Assembly (NCBI RefSeq): GCF_003340565.1 | Contig: NZ_QPLK01000001.1 | Span: forward strand, 310,001 to 374,000 | DNA from: Rhodovulum sp. 12E13 | GTDB lineage: Bacteria; Pseudomonadota; Alphaproteobacteria; Rhodobacterales; Rhodobacteraceae | Direction: 5' to 3' | Length of the DNA stretch: 64,000 nucleotides | Shown here: piece after piece, positions 16,467 through 25,470 of the stretch | Layout: every line of letters begins with the position of its first letter | Position numbering within the stretch: position 1 is the stretch's first letter | Made by a program: the position numbers and the translations under genes | Notes under the pieces: model-generated | The model's input: only the letters and a program-made list of their open reading frames with translations | Told to the model about the DNA's origin: nothing | The model's database searches: none

Positions 16467-18692
16467 TCAGCCGATGATCGCGTTGAGCGTCGCGCTCGGG
16501 CGCATCACCTCGGCCAGCTTGGCCGGGTCGGGGTGGTAGTAGCCCCCGATATCGACCGCCTTGCCCTGCGCCGCCGCCAGCTCCTCGACGATCTGCGCCT
16601 CGCCTTCGACCAGCGCCTTGGCCACGGGGGCGAACTCGGCCGCCAGCGCGGTGTCGTCGGTCTGTGCGGCCAGCGCCTCGGCCCAGTAGCGGGCGAACCA
16701 GTAGTGGCTGTCGCGGTTGTCGGGCGTGCCGGTCTTGTATTGCGGGCTGCGGCCGTGATCGAGCACGCCCTGCGTGGCCGCCTCTGCTGCCGTGCCTAGC
16801 ACCTTGGCGCGGGCGTTGTCGCGGCTTTGCCCGAGGAAGTAGAGGCTCTCGGCCAGCGCGCAGAATTCGCCGAGCGAATCCCAGCGCAGGTGGTTCTCGT
16901 CGACGAGCTGGCTCACGTGCTTGGGCGCGGTGCCGCCGGCGCCGGTCTCGAACAGGCCGCCGCCGTTCATCAGCTTGACGATCGACAGCATCTTGGCCGA
17001 GGTGCCGAGCTCGAGGATCGGGAAGAGGTCGGTCAGGTAGTCGCGCAGCACGTTGCCGGTGATGGCGATGCTGTCCTTGCCCTCGCGGATCGTCTCGAGC
17101 GTCAGCCGCGTCGCCTCGCGCGGGGCGAGGATCACGAAGTCCTCCATCGCGCCCTCGGCCTCGAGGATCGGCTTGACCACCTCGATGAGCTGCGCATCGT
17201 GGGCCCGCTCGGTGTCGAGCCAGAAGATCGCCTGCGCGCCGGTGGCCTTCTGCCGCTCGATGGCGAGCTTCACCCAGTCCTCGATGGGGCGCTTGCGGGT
17301 GAAGCAGGCGCGCCAGATGTCGCCCTTTTCGACCTCGTGGGCGTGCAGCACCTCGCCCGCCTCTGTGACAACGCGAATCGTGCCGTCGGCCGGCGCCTCG
17401 AACGTGGTGGGGTGCGAGCCGTATTCTTCGGCCTTCTGCGCCATCAGGCCGACATTCTGCACCGCGCCGGCGGTCGACGGGTCGAGCGCGCCGGTTTCCT
17501 TGAAGTACTCGATCGCCTCGTCATAGACCGGCGCGTAGGAGCGGTCGGGGATCACGCACTTGCAGTCGTGCTTGGCGTCGTCGGGGCCCCAGCCCTTGCC
17601 GCCGGCGCGGATCACCGCGGGCATCGAGGCGTCGATGATGACGTCGGAGGGCACGTGCAGGTTGGTGATGCCGCGGCCCGAATCGACCATGTACATCGGC
17701 GGCCGATCGGCCATGATCCTGTCGTAGTCGGCGCGGATCGCGTCGCGCTGCGCGGCCGGCAGCTGGTCGATCCTGTAGAGCAGGTCGCCGATGCCCGAAT
17801 TGGGGTCGACGCCGGCAGCCGCGAGCGCGTCGCCGTGCCTGTCGAACAGCGGCTGCAGCCAGGCCGAAACCGCGTGGCCGAAGATGATCGGGTCGGAGAC
17901 CTTCATCATCGTCGCCTTCAGGTGCAGCGAGAACAGGACGCCCTGCCGGGCAGTCTCGGCGATCTGCGCGTCGAGGAAGCTGCGCAGCGCGGCGGCCGAC
18001 ATGAAGGTGGCATCGACAACCGTGCCCGCGTCGAGCGCCACGCCTTCCTTCAGCACCGTCGTCCCGCCCGCGCCCTCGAACTCGATCCGGCCCTTGCCGG
18101 CCTGCGGCGCGGTGATCGTGGCGGACTTCTCGTTGGCGTAGAAATCGCCCTCGGCCATCGAGGCGACGTGCGTCTTGCTGTCGGGGTCCCACGTGCCCAT
18201 CGAATGCGGGTTCTTCTGGGCGTGGCGCTTGACCGCGGGCGCCGCGCGCCGGTCGGAATTGCCCTCGCGCAGCACGGGGTTCACGGCCGAGCCCCTGACC
18301 TGGTCGTAGCGGGCGCGCACCGCGCGTTCGGCGTCGGTCTGCGGCGCCTCGGGGTAGTCGGGCAGGGCGTAGCCCTGGCCCTGCAGCTCCCGCACGGCGG
18401 CGACGAGCTGCGGGGTCGAGGCCGAGATGTTGGGCAGCTTGACGACGTTGGCGTGCGGCTCCTTCACCAGTTCGCCGAGCCAGGCGAGGTCGTCGGGCTG
18501 ACGCTGGTTGTCCGACAGATAGTCCGGGAAGGCGGCGAGGATTCGACCGGCGAGCGAGATGTCGCGCGTCTCGACGCTGACGCCGGCCGCGCCCGCGAAG
18601 AAGGCGACGATCGGCTGGAGCGAGGCGCGCGCCAGTTCGGGGGCCTCGTCGACCTTGGTGATGACGATGTCGGATACGCTGATGTTCGCCAT
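16467..18692 (-). CDS. icd: NADP-dependent isocitrate dehydrogenase, monomeric type
   Basis: A 741-residue enzyme of the TCA cycle that oxidises isocitrate to 2-oxoglutarate with NADP+. It is collinear with the monomeric IDH-II family throughout: [16 protein letters not shown] and [18 protein letters not shown] near the N-terminus, [13 protein letters not shown] near residue 150, [18 protein letters not shown] in the middle, and [20 protein letters not shown] towards the end. The start ATG at 18692 has a GGGAGG ribosome-binding site; an in-frame extension to 18740 is not needed. A GC hairpin (16430-16452) follows the stop. Confidence 0.96.
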   Translation of the reverse strand: MANISVSDIVITKVDEAPELARASLQPIVAFFAGAAGVSVETRDISLAGRILAAFPDYLSDNQRQPDDLAWLGELVKEPHANVVKLPNISASTPQLVAAVRELQGQGYALPDYPEAPQTDAERAVRARYDQVRGSAVNPVLREGNSDRRAAPAVKRHAQKNPHSMGTWDPDSKTHVASMAEGDFYANEKSATITAPQAGKGRIEFEGAGGTTVLKEGVALDAGTVVDATFMSAAALRSFLDAQIAETARQGVLFSLHLKATMMKVSDPIIFGHAVSAWLQPLFDRHGDALAAAGVDPNSGIGDLLYRIDQLPAAQRDAIRADYDRIMADRPPMYMVDSGRGITNLHVPSDVIIDASMPAVIRAGGKGWGPDDAKHDCKCVIPDRSYAPVYDEAIEYFKETGALDPSTAGAVQNVGLMAQKAEEYGSHPTTFEAPADGTIRVVTEAGEVLHAHEVEKGDIWRACFTRKRPIEDWVKLAIERQKATGAQAIFWLDTERAHDAQLIEVVKPILEAEGAMEDFVILAPREATRLTLETIREGKDSIAITGNVLRDYLTDLFPILELGTSAKMLSIVKLMNGGGLFETGAGGTAPKHVSQLVDENHLRWDSLGEFCALAESLYFLGQSRDNARAKVLGTAAEAATQGVLDHGRSPQYKTGTPDNRDSHYWFARYWAEALAAQTDDTALAAEFAPVAKALVEGEAQIVEELAAAQGKAVDIGGYYHPDPAKLAEVMRPSATLNAIIG

Positions 18693-18911
18693 GGGTGCCT
18701 CCCGCGCGGTGATGCAGTGTTCGCGCGCCCCATAGACCATCCGGGGCGTGGCGAAAAGGCTGTATGCAGCGGTATACCGTTTTGCCGCAGCGCGGCGCGG
18801 GCGTCTCGGCCCGATGCGGCCCGCCCGCGATGCGCCGCCGGACCCGGTGGGCGCGAGCCGCCCGCGCCGTCAGGCCGCTTTCTCCCGGGCGGGCCTGCAG
18901 CGGGTCGTCCC

Positions 18912-18946
18912 TGCTTCTTTCTGTCTTCAAATACGCAAGGCGCGCC
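18912..18946 (+). repeat. Dispersed intergenic repeat, family B, copy 1
   Basis: gcttctttctgtcttcaaat then acgcaaggcgcg. Near copies occur at 62424-62455 (same strand) and 22575-22604 (opposite strand). Confidence 0.55.
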
Positions 18947-18976
18947 AGAGGGGCCGGGCGGGCGGTTGGCATTGGT

Positions 18977-19336
18977 CTATACCGGGTTCTGGGCCCCGGC
19001 GAAGTAGAGCAGGTTGCCTGCATCGTCGAAGATCGGGCGGATGCGCAGGCGGTTGACGAAGGGCGTGCCGTCCTTGCGGTAGTTCAGGATGTCGATGGTG
19101 AACCGGGTGCGCGCCCTGAGCCCCGCGCGGATCGCCTCGACCGCGTCGGGGTCGGTCTCGGGGCCCTGCAGGAAGCGGCAGTTGCGGCCGAGCGCCTCCT
19201 CCGGCGTGTAGCCGGTCTGACGCTCGAACTCGGGCGAGACGTAGATCATCGGGTTGTCGGGCTGGTGCGGGTCGGTGAAGACGACGCTCATCTCCACCTC
19301 GTCGGCCTCGAGCAGCGCCCTCAGATCCTCGGCCAT
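18977..19336 (-). CDS. Single-domain LOV blue-light receptor (short LOV)
   Basis: A 119-residue PAS-fold protein with the canonical LOV photocycle motif GRNCRFLQG. Cys53 would form the flavin C4a adduct, and NYRKDGTPFVNRL supplies the Asn residues that hydrogen-bond to FMN. No output domain is present: the core is flanked by about 15 N-terminal residues and a very short C-terminus. The start at 19336 is preferred because GGAGG sits five bases before it; the ATG at 19348 is four codons upstream. It lies 95 bases downstream of a UbiG-like gene on the same strand. Its signalling partner is unknown. Confidence 0.9.
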   Translation of the reverse strand: MAEDLRALLEADEVEMSVVFTDPHQPDNPMIYVSPEFERQTGYTPEEALGRNCRFLQGPETDPDAVEAIRAGLRARTRFTIDILNYRKDGTPFVNRLRIRPIFDDAGNLLYFAGAQNPV

Positions 19337-19431
19337 GCCTGCCTCCATGTCACCGCGCGCAAGCTACCGATGCAGGCGACGGGGTCAACCGGGCGTCCGC
19401 CCGGGCCGTGGCGTCAGGGGCGGCCCCTGCG

Positions 19432-20151
19432 TCAGTCCGGCGGCGGGGTCAGCCGCGCCGCGCCCATGTAGAGCACGAGGCGGGAGGGCACGCGCCCGAA
19501 GACCGGGTCGCCCCTCCGGGTCACCCCCACCGGGCCGAGCCCGGCGAGCGGCGCCAGCACGAAGCCCAGCCCCTCGAGTTCGCGGGATATGTCGGCCGGG
19601 CGGATGAACAGCGCGGGGTCGTGCGTGCCCCGCGGCAGGAGGCGCAGCACCCCTTCGGCCATCGCGACCACCGCGAAGCGGGCCGCCGCGGTGCGGTTGA
19701 TCGTGTCGAAGAGGAACCAGCCGCCCGGCCGCAGCACGCGCGCGACTTCCGCGAGCACCGTCGGCCAGTCCTCGACGTGCTCCAGCACGTCGACGCACAC
19801 CACCGCGTCGAACGCATCGTCGGGATAGGGCAGGGCTTCGCCGCGGCCCACGGCGTAGGCGATGTCTCGCCCCGTCGCCTCGGCATGGGCCCTCGCCGCC
19901 GCGACCGCCTCGGCCGCCGGGTCGATCGCCGAGACGCGCGCGCCCCGGTCGTGCAGCGCCTCGGCCATGAAGCCGCCGGCGCAGCCGAGATCGAGCACTT
20001 CCGACCCCTCCCACGCCACGTAGCGGTCGAAATGGCGCAGGCGCGGGGGCACCATGTTCTTCAGCGCGCGGACCCAGCGCACCTCGTCCGACCACCACGC
20101 GTCGGCATGGGCGTCGTAGATCGTCAGGTCGTTCAGCTTTCCGTCGGGCAT
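19432..20151 (-). CDS. UbiG-like class I SAM-dependent methyltransferase
   Basis: A 239-residue Rossmann methyltransferase. Motif I is VLDLGCAGGFMAEAL near residue 52; the acidic loop is SAIDPAAEAV; motif II/post-I is VVCVDVLEHVEDWP; and FDTINRTAAARF with a downstream HDPALFIRPADI segment is typical of UbiG (ubiquinone O-methyltransferase) relatives. The start ATG at 20151 has GGAG six bases upstream. It overlaps the upstream methyltransferase-like gene by 19 bases, so the two are co-transcribed. Whether it is the true UbiG or a paralogue for another phenol or quinol is open. Confidence 0.82.
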   Translation of the reverse strand: MPDGKLNDLTIYDAHADAWWSDEVRWVRALKNMVPPRLRHFDRYVAWEGSEVLDLGCAGGFMAEALHDRGARVSAIDPAAEAVAAARAHAEATGRDIAYAVGRGEALPYPDDAFDAVVCVDVLEHVEDWPTVLAEVARVLRPGGWFLFDTINRTAAARFAVVAMAEGVLRLLPRGTHDPALFIRPADISRELEGLGFVLAPLAGLGPVGVTRRGDPVFGRVPSRLVLYMGAARLTPPPD

Positions 20152-20969
20152 CGGCGTCTCCGGTGGCGGGGCAGGGGCAGCCAGTAGGGGGTGCGCGCGC
20201 GATACGCCTGCCACTCGGCGCCGAACAGGCGGGCGAAGCGCCGCTCCTTCAGCCGCGGCGCGGCGAGGCAGTAGGCGGTGTAGGCGGTGGCGAGCGCGAG
20301 CTGATCGGCCGTCCATGTCGGTGTCGTCCACAGCACGAGCGCGAAGCTCACGTAGATCGGCTGGCGCACCACGCGGAAGAGGCCGGTGACCGGCATGGGC
20401 GGAAAGACCGGCCTGCGCCCGCGGGCGAGCGCCGCCCAGCCCAGAAAGCCCGACTGCACCTCGGCCCCCGCGTCGAAGCTCGCCTTGGTCAGCAGCGCCC
20501 ACGAGCCGGCATAGAGCGTCGACATCGCCACGAGGGCGGCGCCCTCGGCCTGCCAGACAACGATGCCCGAGGGCGTCCACAGCGTGAAGAGAACGAGCAG
20601 CTGCAGCGAGGCGATGGTGGCGTAGGTCGTCGTGGCGAGCGTCGTGCCGTGCGGCGCAGGCGCGAGCCGGGCGAGGATGCGCCGGCCCCGGCCGGTCAGC
20701 AGGAAGGAATGGGCGAGCGGGAACTGCACCAGAAGCAAGCCGTTCGTCAGCGCCGCCCAGGGCCAGGGCACCGCGCCCCATGTCTGCATGAGCCCGGTGA
20801 AGAGGCCCCACACCATCGCCAGCCCTGCCAGCGCGAAGATGCCGTGGCACGCCGCGCCCCAGGCCAGCGCGATCCCCAGCGCGCGCCGGTCGCGCGTCAC
20901 CCCGATGCGTTCGGCCAGGCCTGTGCGGCGCGGCCGTGTCCCCGTGTTCCCCGTCATTCGGCGGGACAT
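20133..20969 (-). CDS. NnrU / isoprenylcysteine-methyltransferase-like membrane protein
   Basis: A 278-residue membrane protein with five or six helices. The C-terminal part shows the signature of the PEMT/ICMT/NnrU group: PVTGLFRVVRQPIYVSFALV followed by a C-terminal RLKERRFARLFGAEWQAY. Such proteins include methanethiol S-methyltransferases and lipid methyltransferases, so methyl transfer to a lipid or thiol is possible. Two starts, 20969 and 20957, are equally plausible. It shares 19 bases with the UbiG-like gene. Confidence 0.75.
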   Translation of the reverse strand: MSRRMTGNTGTRPRRTGLAERIGVTRDRRALGIALAWGAACHGIFALAGLAMVWGLFTGLMQTWGAVPWPWAALTNGLLLVQFPLAHSFLLTGRGRRILARLAPAPHGTTLATTTYATIASLQLLVLFTLWTPSGIVVWQAEGAALVAMSTLYAGSWALLTKASFDAGAEVQSGFLGWAALARGRRPVFPPMPVTGLFRVVRQPIYVSFALVLWTTPTWTADQLALATAYTAYCLAAPRLKERRFARLFGAEWQAYRARTPYWLPLPRHRRRRCPTES

Positions 20970-21283
20970 AGGCGGCGGCCGCCGTGCGTCACGTCCTCCC
21001 GGCCCCCTCCCGGCGCCCGGGCCGCACTTGCCGCAGCCCGCGCCGTCTGCCGCGTTGCGCCGCGCCGCGCCGCGCCGTGCCGTCTTGCGGCCCGCGGAAG
21101 ACAGGCGGCCGCTCGGGCCCGGTCATGGCGGCATGTCCCTGCGGCGGGCGCGGGTCTTCGCGGGGGTGCCCCGGCGCCGTTTCCCGCGCGACGGCCGGCG
21201 AAGCGCCGCCCCGTCCCGTCGCACGGCTGGCCAGGCCGGCCGCGCCTCCCTAGGGTCGGGTGCGAGAGGCAAGGGAGGGCCGC
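20970..21283. other. Divergent intergenic region, very GC-rich
   Basis: 314 bases between the leftward methyltransferase-like gene and the rightward ligase gene. Runs such as gcgccgcgccgcgccgcgcc near 21060 are low complexity. No gene or clear promoter seen, apart from the ribosome-binding GGGAGG at 21273. Confidence 0.4.
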
Positions 21284-22519
21284 ATGACCACGTATTTCGA
21301 CGATCTTGAGACCCGCAGCCCGGAGGTCCGGGCCGAGGGGCTGGCCGAGTGCCTGCCCGCGCAGATCCGCGCCGCGCAGGCGCTGCCGGGCTATGCCGGG
21401 AGCCTCGCCGGGATCGATGCCGCCGCCATCGACGGCCCGGAGGCGCTCGCCCGCTTGCCGGTGCTGCGCAAGGCCGAACTCGGCGCGGCGCAGAAGGCCC
21501 GCCCCCCGCTTGGCGGTTTCTCGGCCATCGACCCCACGGCCTTCGCGCATCTCTTCCAGTCTCCGGGGCCGCTCTACGAGCCGGGGCAGGTGAGCGAGAA
21601 CTGGTGGCGAATGGGGCGGTTCCTCCATGCCGGCGGCGTGGGCCGGGGCGATATCGTGCAGAACTGCTTCGGCTACCACCTGACCCCGGCCGGCATGATC
21701 TTCGAAAACGGGGCGCGGGCGGTGGGGGCGACGGTGCTGCCCGCCGGCACGGGCCAGACCGAGCTGCAGGTGCGCGCGGCCGCAGATCTGGGCTGCACCG
21801 CCTATGCCGGCACGCCCGACTACCTCAAGGTGATCCTCGACAAGGCCGCCGAGACGGGCGTGGCGCTGGCCTTTTCCAAGGCGGTCGTGTCGGGCGGCGC
21901 GCTCTTTCCCTCGCTGCGCGCCGAATATGCCGCGCGCGGCATCGCCTGCCTGCAATGCTATGCCACCGCCGATCTGGGCCTGATCGCCTACGAGGCGCCG
22001 GCGCCCGGCGGCGACGCGCCCGAGGGCATGATCGTCGACGAGGGCGTGATCGTCGAGATCGTCATCCCCGGCACGGGCGAGCCGGTGGCGGAGGGCGAGG
22101 TGGGCGAGGTGGTCGTGACCTCGCTCAACCCCGACTACCCGCTGATCCGGTTCGCCACGGGCGATCTCTCTGCGGTGCTGCCGGGCACGAGCCCCTGCGG
22201 CCGCACCAACATGCGCATCAGGGGCTGGATGGGCCGCGCCGACCAGACCACCAAGATCAAGGGCATGTTCGTCCGTCCCGAACAGGTGGCCGACCTTGTC
22301 GCCCGCCACGCCGAGGTCAGCCGCGCCCGCGTGATCGCCACGCGCGAGGGTGAGCAGGACGTGATGACGGTGCAGGTCGAGGCCGAGGGCGCCAATGCCG
22401 ACGCCATCGCCGCGACCGTGCGCGAAGTGCTCAAGCTGTCGGGACGGGTCGAGCTCGTGGCGCCCGGCCACCTGCCGCGCGACGGCAAGGTGATCGACGA
22501 CCGGCGCAGCTACGACTGA
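21284..22519 (+). CDS. Phenylacetate-CoA ligase-like adenylating enzyme
   Basis: A 411-residue member of the PaaK-type AMP-forming ligase group. The N-terminal domain includes LARLPVLRKAELG and the stretch FQSPGPLYEPG in the nucleotide-loop position. YATADLGLIAYEAP and LIRFATGDLSAVLPG with TNMRIRGWMGRADQTTKIKG form the C-terminal adenylate-binding part. The usual SSGTTG phosphate loop is replaced by QSPGPLY, so activity should not be assumed. The start at 21284 follows a GGGAGG ribosome-binding site. The substrate is probably an aromatic or branched carboxylic acid. Confidence 0.8.
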   Translation: MTTYFDDLETRSPEVRAEGLAECLPAQIRAAQALPGYAGSLAGIDAAAIDGPEALARLPVLRKAELGAAQKARPPLGGFSAIDPTAFAHLFQSPGPLYEPGQVSENWWRMGRFLHAGGVGRGDIVQNCFGYHLTPAGMIFENGARAVGATVLPAGTGQTELQVRAAADLGCTAYAGTPDYLKVILDKAAETGVALAFSKAVVSGGALFPSLRAEYAARGIACLQCYATADLGLIAYEAPAPGGDAPEGMIVDEGVIVEIVIPGTGEPVAEGEVGEVVVTSLNPDYPLIRFATGDLSAVLPGTSPCGRTNMRIRGWMGRADQTTKIKGMFVRPEQVADLVARHAEVSRARVIATREGEQDVMTVQVEAEGANADAIAATVREVLKLSGRVELVAPGHLPRDGKVIDDRRSYD

Positions 22520-22574
22520 CTGCGGTCGTGAGCCCGGGCGCCCCTGCCGCGCGGCGCGAGGGGCTCCATCGCCC

Positions 22575-22604
22575 GGAGCGTGCGTATTCGGGACAGGAAG
22601 AAAC
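22575..22604 (-). repeat. Dispersed intergenic repeat, family B, copy 2 (inverted)
   Basis: On the minus strand it reads cgtttcttcctgtcccgaat followed by acgcacgctcc, which matches the pattern of the copies at 18912 and 62424 with a few changes. Confidence 0.5.
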
Positions 22605-22704
22605 GGGGGCAGGCACGGCCGGGCGGGACGACCATGGCGGGACGGATGGAATAATCGCGCCGCCCGTGCGTTGCCCTTCCGACGCTCGATCGAAGGAGGA
22701 GCCC

Positions 22705-24402
22705 GTGCACCCGAGATCCGCCCCGCTTCCCGCGCTCGCCGCCGCGCTCGCCGTTTTCCTGTCGTCTGCTGCGGCGCTGGCCGACCGCGCCCTGCTGATC
22801 GGCCTGCCGAACGACTCGCCGCTGCCGGAAGCCTTCCGCGAGGCCGGCTTCGACGTGACGAACGCGCCGCACGAGAGCGTGGCCGACATGCGCGCTGCGC
22901 TGTCGGGTCTGCTCTCGGCCGCCGATCCGGGCGAGCGGCGCGTCATCGTGCTCGCGGGCGCCTTCGTGCATGACGGGCGGCAGGTCTGGCTGATGGAGCG
23001 CGCCGAGGGCGCCGCCCCCGATCGCGGCGCGGTGGGCGACGTGGCGCTCGCGGTGGATACCGCGCTGGCCGTGGCCGCCGACGCGCCGGGTGCCGCCTTC
23101 GTGGCGCTGGCCGACGCGGCCGAGCGGCAGGCCCCGGAGCCGGGGCGCGGCCTGCAGGCGGGCCTCGTGCCACCGCGCGAGATACCCCAAGGCGTGACCG
23201 TGCTCCACGGCGACTTGCGCGGCGTGACGGCCGCGCTCGCCCACCGTGCGCTCCGACCGGGCGTTGACGTGACCGCGGCGGTCGGCCGGCAGAGCGGCGT
23301 GACGGCGCTCGGCTTTCTGCCGCAGGGCCATGCCCTCCGACCCGAGCGGGCGGCCGCCGCAGCGCCGGCCGCCGAACCCGCCGCGGAGTCCGCCGCGGAG
23401 TCCGGCGCCGAGCCCGGGCCCGAGCCCGACAACGCCGCGGAACGCGCAGCCGTGGCGCGCGCCGAGGAGGCCGACACCCGCGCCGCTTGGCGCGCCTATC
23501 TCGACGCCTATCCGGATGGGGCCGGCGCCGCTGCGGCCCGCGCCGCCATCGCGCGCATCGAGGCCGACCCCGAGCGTCGGGCGGCCGAGGCCGAGGCGGC
23601 GCTCGACCTCGATCGGCAGAGGCGCCGGCAGGTGCAGAGCCAGCTTGCCATCCTCGGTCACGAGCCGCGCGGCGTCGATGGTGTCTTCGGCCCCAACACC
23701 CGCGCCGCCATCGCCCGCTTCCAGCGCGCGCAGGGCTACGAAGGGACGGGCTATCTGACCCGCCCACAGCTCGAAGAGTTGTCGGTCGCCGCCGCGCGCC
23801 GGCAGGCGGAGCTCGAGGCGGAGGCCGAGCGCCGCCGCCTGCAGGCCGAGCGCGAGGACCGCGCGGTCTGGCAGGCGACCGGCGCCGAGGGCGACGAGGC
23901 GGGGCTGCGCACCTATTTGCAGCGTTTTCCCGACGGGCTCTTCGCCGAGGAAGCGCGCGAGGCGCTTGCCGCGATCGAAGGCGAGAGGCGCGCCGCTGCC
24001 GAGGCCGCCGACGCCACCGCGTGGGAGCGGGCGGTCGGTGCCGACACGGTCGACGCCTACCGCGGCTATCTCGAGGCACGGCCGCAGGGCGCCTTCGCGC
24101 CGGAGGCGCGCGCGCGGATCGAGGCGCTCCGGGCCGAGGCCGCCGGCGCCGATGCGCGAGAGGCGGCCCGCGCCTCCGAGCGGCAGCTCGGGTTGAACGA
24201 TGTCACGCGGCTGCTGGTGGAGCAGCGCCTCGCCCAGCTCGGCCTCGATCCGGGGCGGGCCGACGGCGCCTTCGACGCGTCCACGCGGCGGGCGATCCGC
24301 ACCTTCCAGCGCAACCGCGACCTCGAGCCGACGGGGTATCTCACGCAGGCGACCGTGGCGCGGATGCTGGCCGATCTCGGCGGGCTGTTCGGACAGCAAT
24401 AG
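22705..24402 (+). CDS. Periplasmic protein with two peptidoglycan-binding domains and a degenerate caspase-like N-terminus
   Basis: A 565-residue exported protein starting at a GTG with a strong AAGGAGGAG ribosome-binding site. A signal peptide (about 1-27) is followed by a region resembling the caspase/metacaspase fold of alphaproteobacterial envelope proteins (ADRALLIGLPNDSPLPEAF; RRVIVLAGAFVHDGRQVWLM), but the expected catalytic His (GH) and Cys are not visible, so it is likely inactive. An Ala/Glu/Pro-rich linker (about 213-240) follows. Two PG_binding_1 units lie around 310-355 (GVDGVFGPNTRAAIARFQRA) and 495-560 (GRADGAFDASTRRAIRTFQR), separated by charged helices and repeats of W-x-A-x-G-A-type segments. 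Confidence 0.8.
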   Translation: MHPRSAPLPALAAALAVFLSSAAALADRALLIGLPNDSPLPEAFREAGFDVTNAPHESVADMRAALSGLLSAADPGERRVIVLAGAFVHDGRQVWLMERAEGAAPDRGAVGDVALAVDTALAVAADAPGAAFVALADAAERQAPEPGRGLQAGLVPPREIPQGVTVLHGDLRGVTAALAHRALRPGVDVTAAVGRQSGVTALGFLPQGHALRPERAAAAAPAAEPAAESAAESGAEPGPEPDNAAERAAVARAEEADTRAAWRAYLDAYPDGAGAAAARAAIARIEADPERRAAEAEAALDLDRQRRRQVQSQLAILGHEPRGVDGVFGPNTRAAIARFQRAQGYEGTGYLTRPQLEELSVAAARRQAELEAEAERRRLQAEREDRAVWQATGAEGDEAGLRTYLQRFPDGLFAEEAREALAAIEGERRAAAEAADATAWERAVGADTVDAYRGYLEARPQGAFAPEARARIEALRAEAAGADAREAARASERQLGLNDVTRLLVEQRLAQLGLDPGRADGAFDASTRRAIRTFQRNRDLEPTGYLTQATVARMLADLGGLFGQQ

Positions 24403-24613
24403 CCGGGCGCGATCCGGGGCGGGAGGAGCGTCTGGATCGCGAGGCCGGGCCGCGGGGCAGTCGCCATGCGCCGCAGGCCTGTCCGCCGCAGCGTGCCCGG
24501 GCGCAGACTCCGGCGGGCGCGGGGCGTGGCGCCCCGACCTCAGCCCGGGATCCGACGGTGGCTGCGGGCCGGCCCGGTCTCATCCCCCGGCGCGCACCCG
24601 GACTAGCAACGCG

Positions 24614-24647
24614 AAAGGGCCGCCGGGGGCATGACCGGCGGCCCTTT
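24614..24647 (-). terminator. Intrinsic-type terminator after rpmJ
   Basis: On the minus strand aaagggccgccgg pairs with ccggcggcccttt around an eight-base loop, 20 bases after the rpmJ stop. The T-tract is short (ttt). Confidence 0.7.
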
Positions 24648-24667
24648 GGCGCAAGACGCGGGGTGGC

Positions 24668-24793
24668 TCAGCCCTGGCGGGCCTTGAACCGCTTCTGGGT
24701 CTTGTTGATCACGTAGACGCGGCCCTTGCGGCGCACGACACGGCAATCGCGGTGCCGGTTCTTCAGCGACCGGAGCGAGTTGCGGACCTTCAT
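24668..24793 (-). CDS. rpmJ: 50S ribosomal protein L36
   Basis: A 41-residue basic ribosomal protein reading [20 protein letters not shown] and onward to RFKARQG. This is the longer alphaproteobacterial form. It keeps one Cys (CRVV), so it lacks the four-ligand zinc ribbon of the zinc-binding L36. A ribosome-binding GGAGG lies about seven bases upstream of ATG 24793. It sits 78 bases downstream of tRNA-Val on the same strand and may be read from the same promoter. It is followed by a hairpin terminator. Confidence 0.96.
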   Translation of the reverse strand: MKVRNSLRSLKNRHRDCRVVRRKGRVYVINKTQKRFKARQG

Positions 24794-24871
24794 GGTCGTC
24801 CTCCATTCCATCCGGCGCTGTCGCGCCCGGGTTGATCCTGTCCGGCCCGCGGGGCGACCCGGCGCGACGCA

Positions 24872-24946
<75 letters not shown>

Positions 24947-25034
24947 GCCGCCGCAAGGCCCGCCGCGTCCAACGGCCGGGCGCGTGACCCGACAGCGACA
25001 GGGCGCGAAGGCGAGCCTCGGCGTCGACAGCGGG

Positions 25035-25063
25035 TCTATACGCGGGCGGGGTGGGGGGTTCAA
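25035..25063 (-). promoter_or_regulatory. Sigma-70 promoter of tRNA-Val / rpmJ
   Basis: On the minus strand TTGAAC (25063-25058), a 17-base spacer and TATAGA (25040-25035). The predicted start near 25028 leaves about an 80-base leader before the mature tRNA. Confidence 0.6.
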
Positions 25064-25096
25064 GAGCCTTTCCGGGCCGATGCCGCGGTGCCGGAT

Positions 25097-25160
25097 GGGG
25101 GCCTGTCGGAGGGGGCTTGTCGGAGGGGGCCTGTCGCGAGGATGGCCCGTCGGAGGGGGG
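25097..25160. repeat. Short tandem repeat, unit about 14 bp
   Basis: Unit gggggcctgtcgga occurs twice nearly perfectly (25097-25110, 25111-25124), then in degenerate form with an insertion up to about 25160. Confidence 0.5.
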
Positions 25161-25420
25161 CCTTCCGTTCGTCGCCGCCGCGATCTTCGGTACGGTGTCG
25201 CCTCTCTCGCCGCACGCGGGAGCAGCAGCATCCGGCGCGCGACTCGTGGCCCGGCAAGGCATCCCGGCCCACCAGTTTTCCACCGGGCGGTTCCGTCGCG
25301 CACGCGCCGTCCGGTGCAGGGGGCTGCGCTCGCGGCCGTGCGAGCGGCGGCCGGGCAGCGCCCGGATGCCGCGGTCCGGCGCCCACGCTCCACCTGCCGC
25401 AAGGGCTGGTTCGAAAGGTT

Positions 25421-25448
25421 TTGGCGCGCTCCCCGATCCCGCTATATG
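25421..25448 (+). promoter_or_regulatory. Candidate promoter of the N-formylglutamate amidohydrolase gene
   Basis: TTGGCG (25421-25426), a 16-base spacer and TATATG (25443-25448). The expected start near 25455 is only about 15 bases before ATG 25471, which has AGGAG upstream. Confidence 0.45.
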
Positions 25449-25470
25449 TAGACCAGCCGCAGGAGTGCCG

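Larger units (their letters stand above)
24947..25470. other. Gene-free region between tRNA-Val and N-formylglutamate amidohydrolase gene
   Basis: 524 bases. It holds the tRNA promoter (25035-25063), a short tandem repeat of about 14 bases (25097-25160), and a promoter-like pair for the rightward gene (25421-25448). I see no gene, although open frames cross it because of the high GC. Confidence 0.5.

Noticed and set aside
25097..25160. A CRISPR array in the repeat-bearing intergenic region
   Set aside because: The repeats are about 14 bases, directly adjoining and without spacers, and there are no cas genes in the window.
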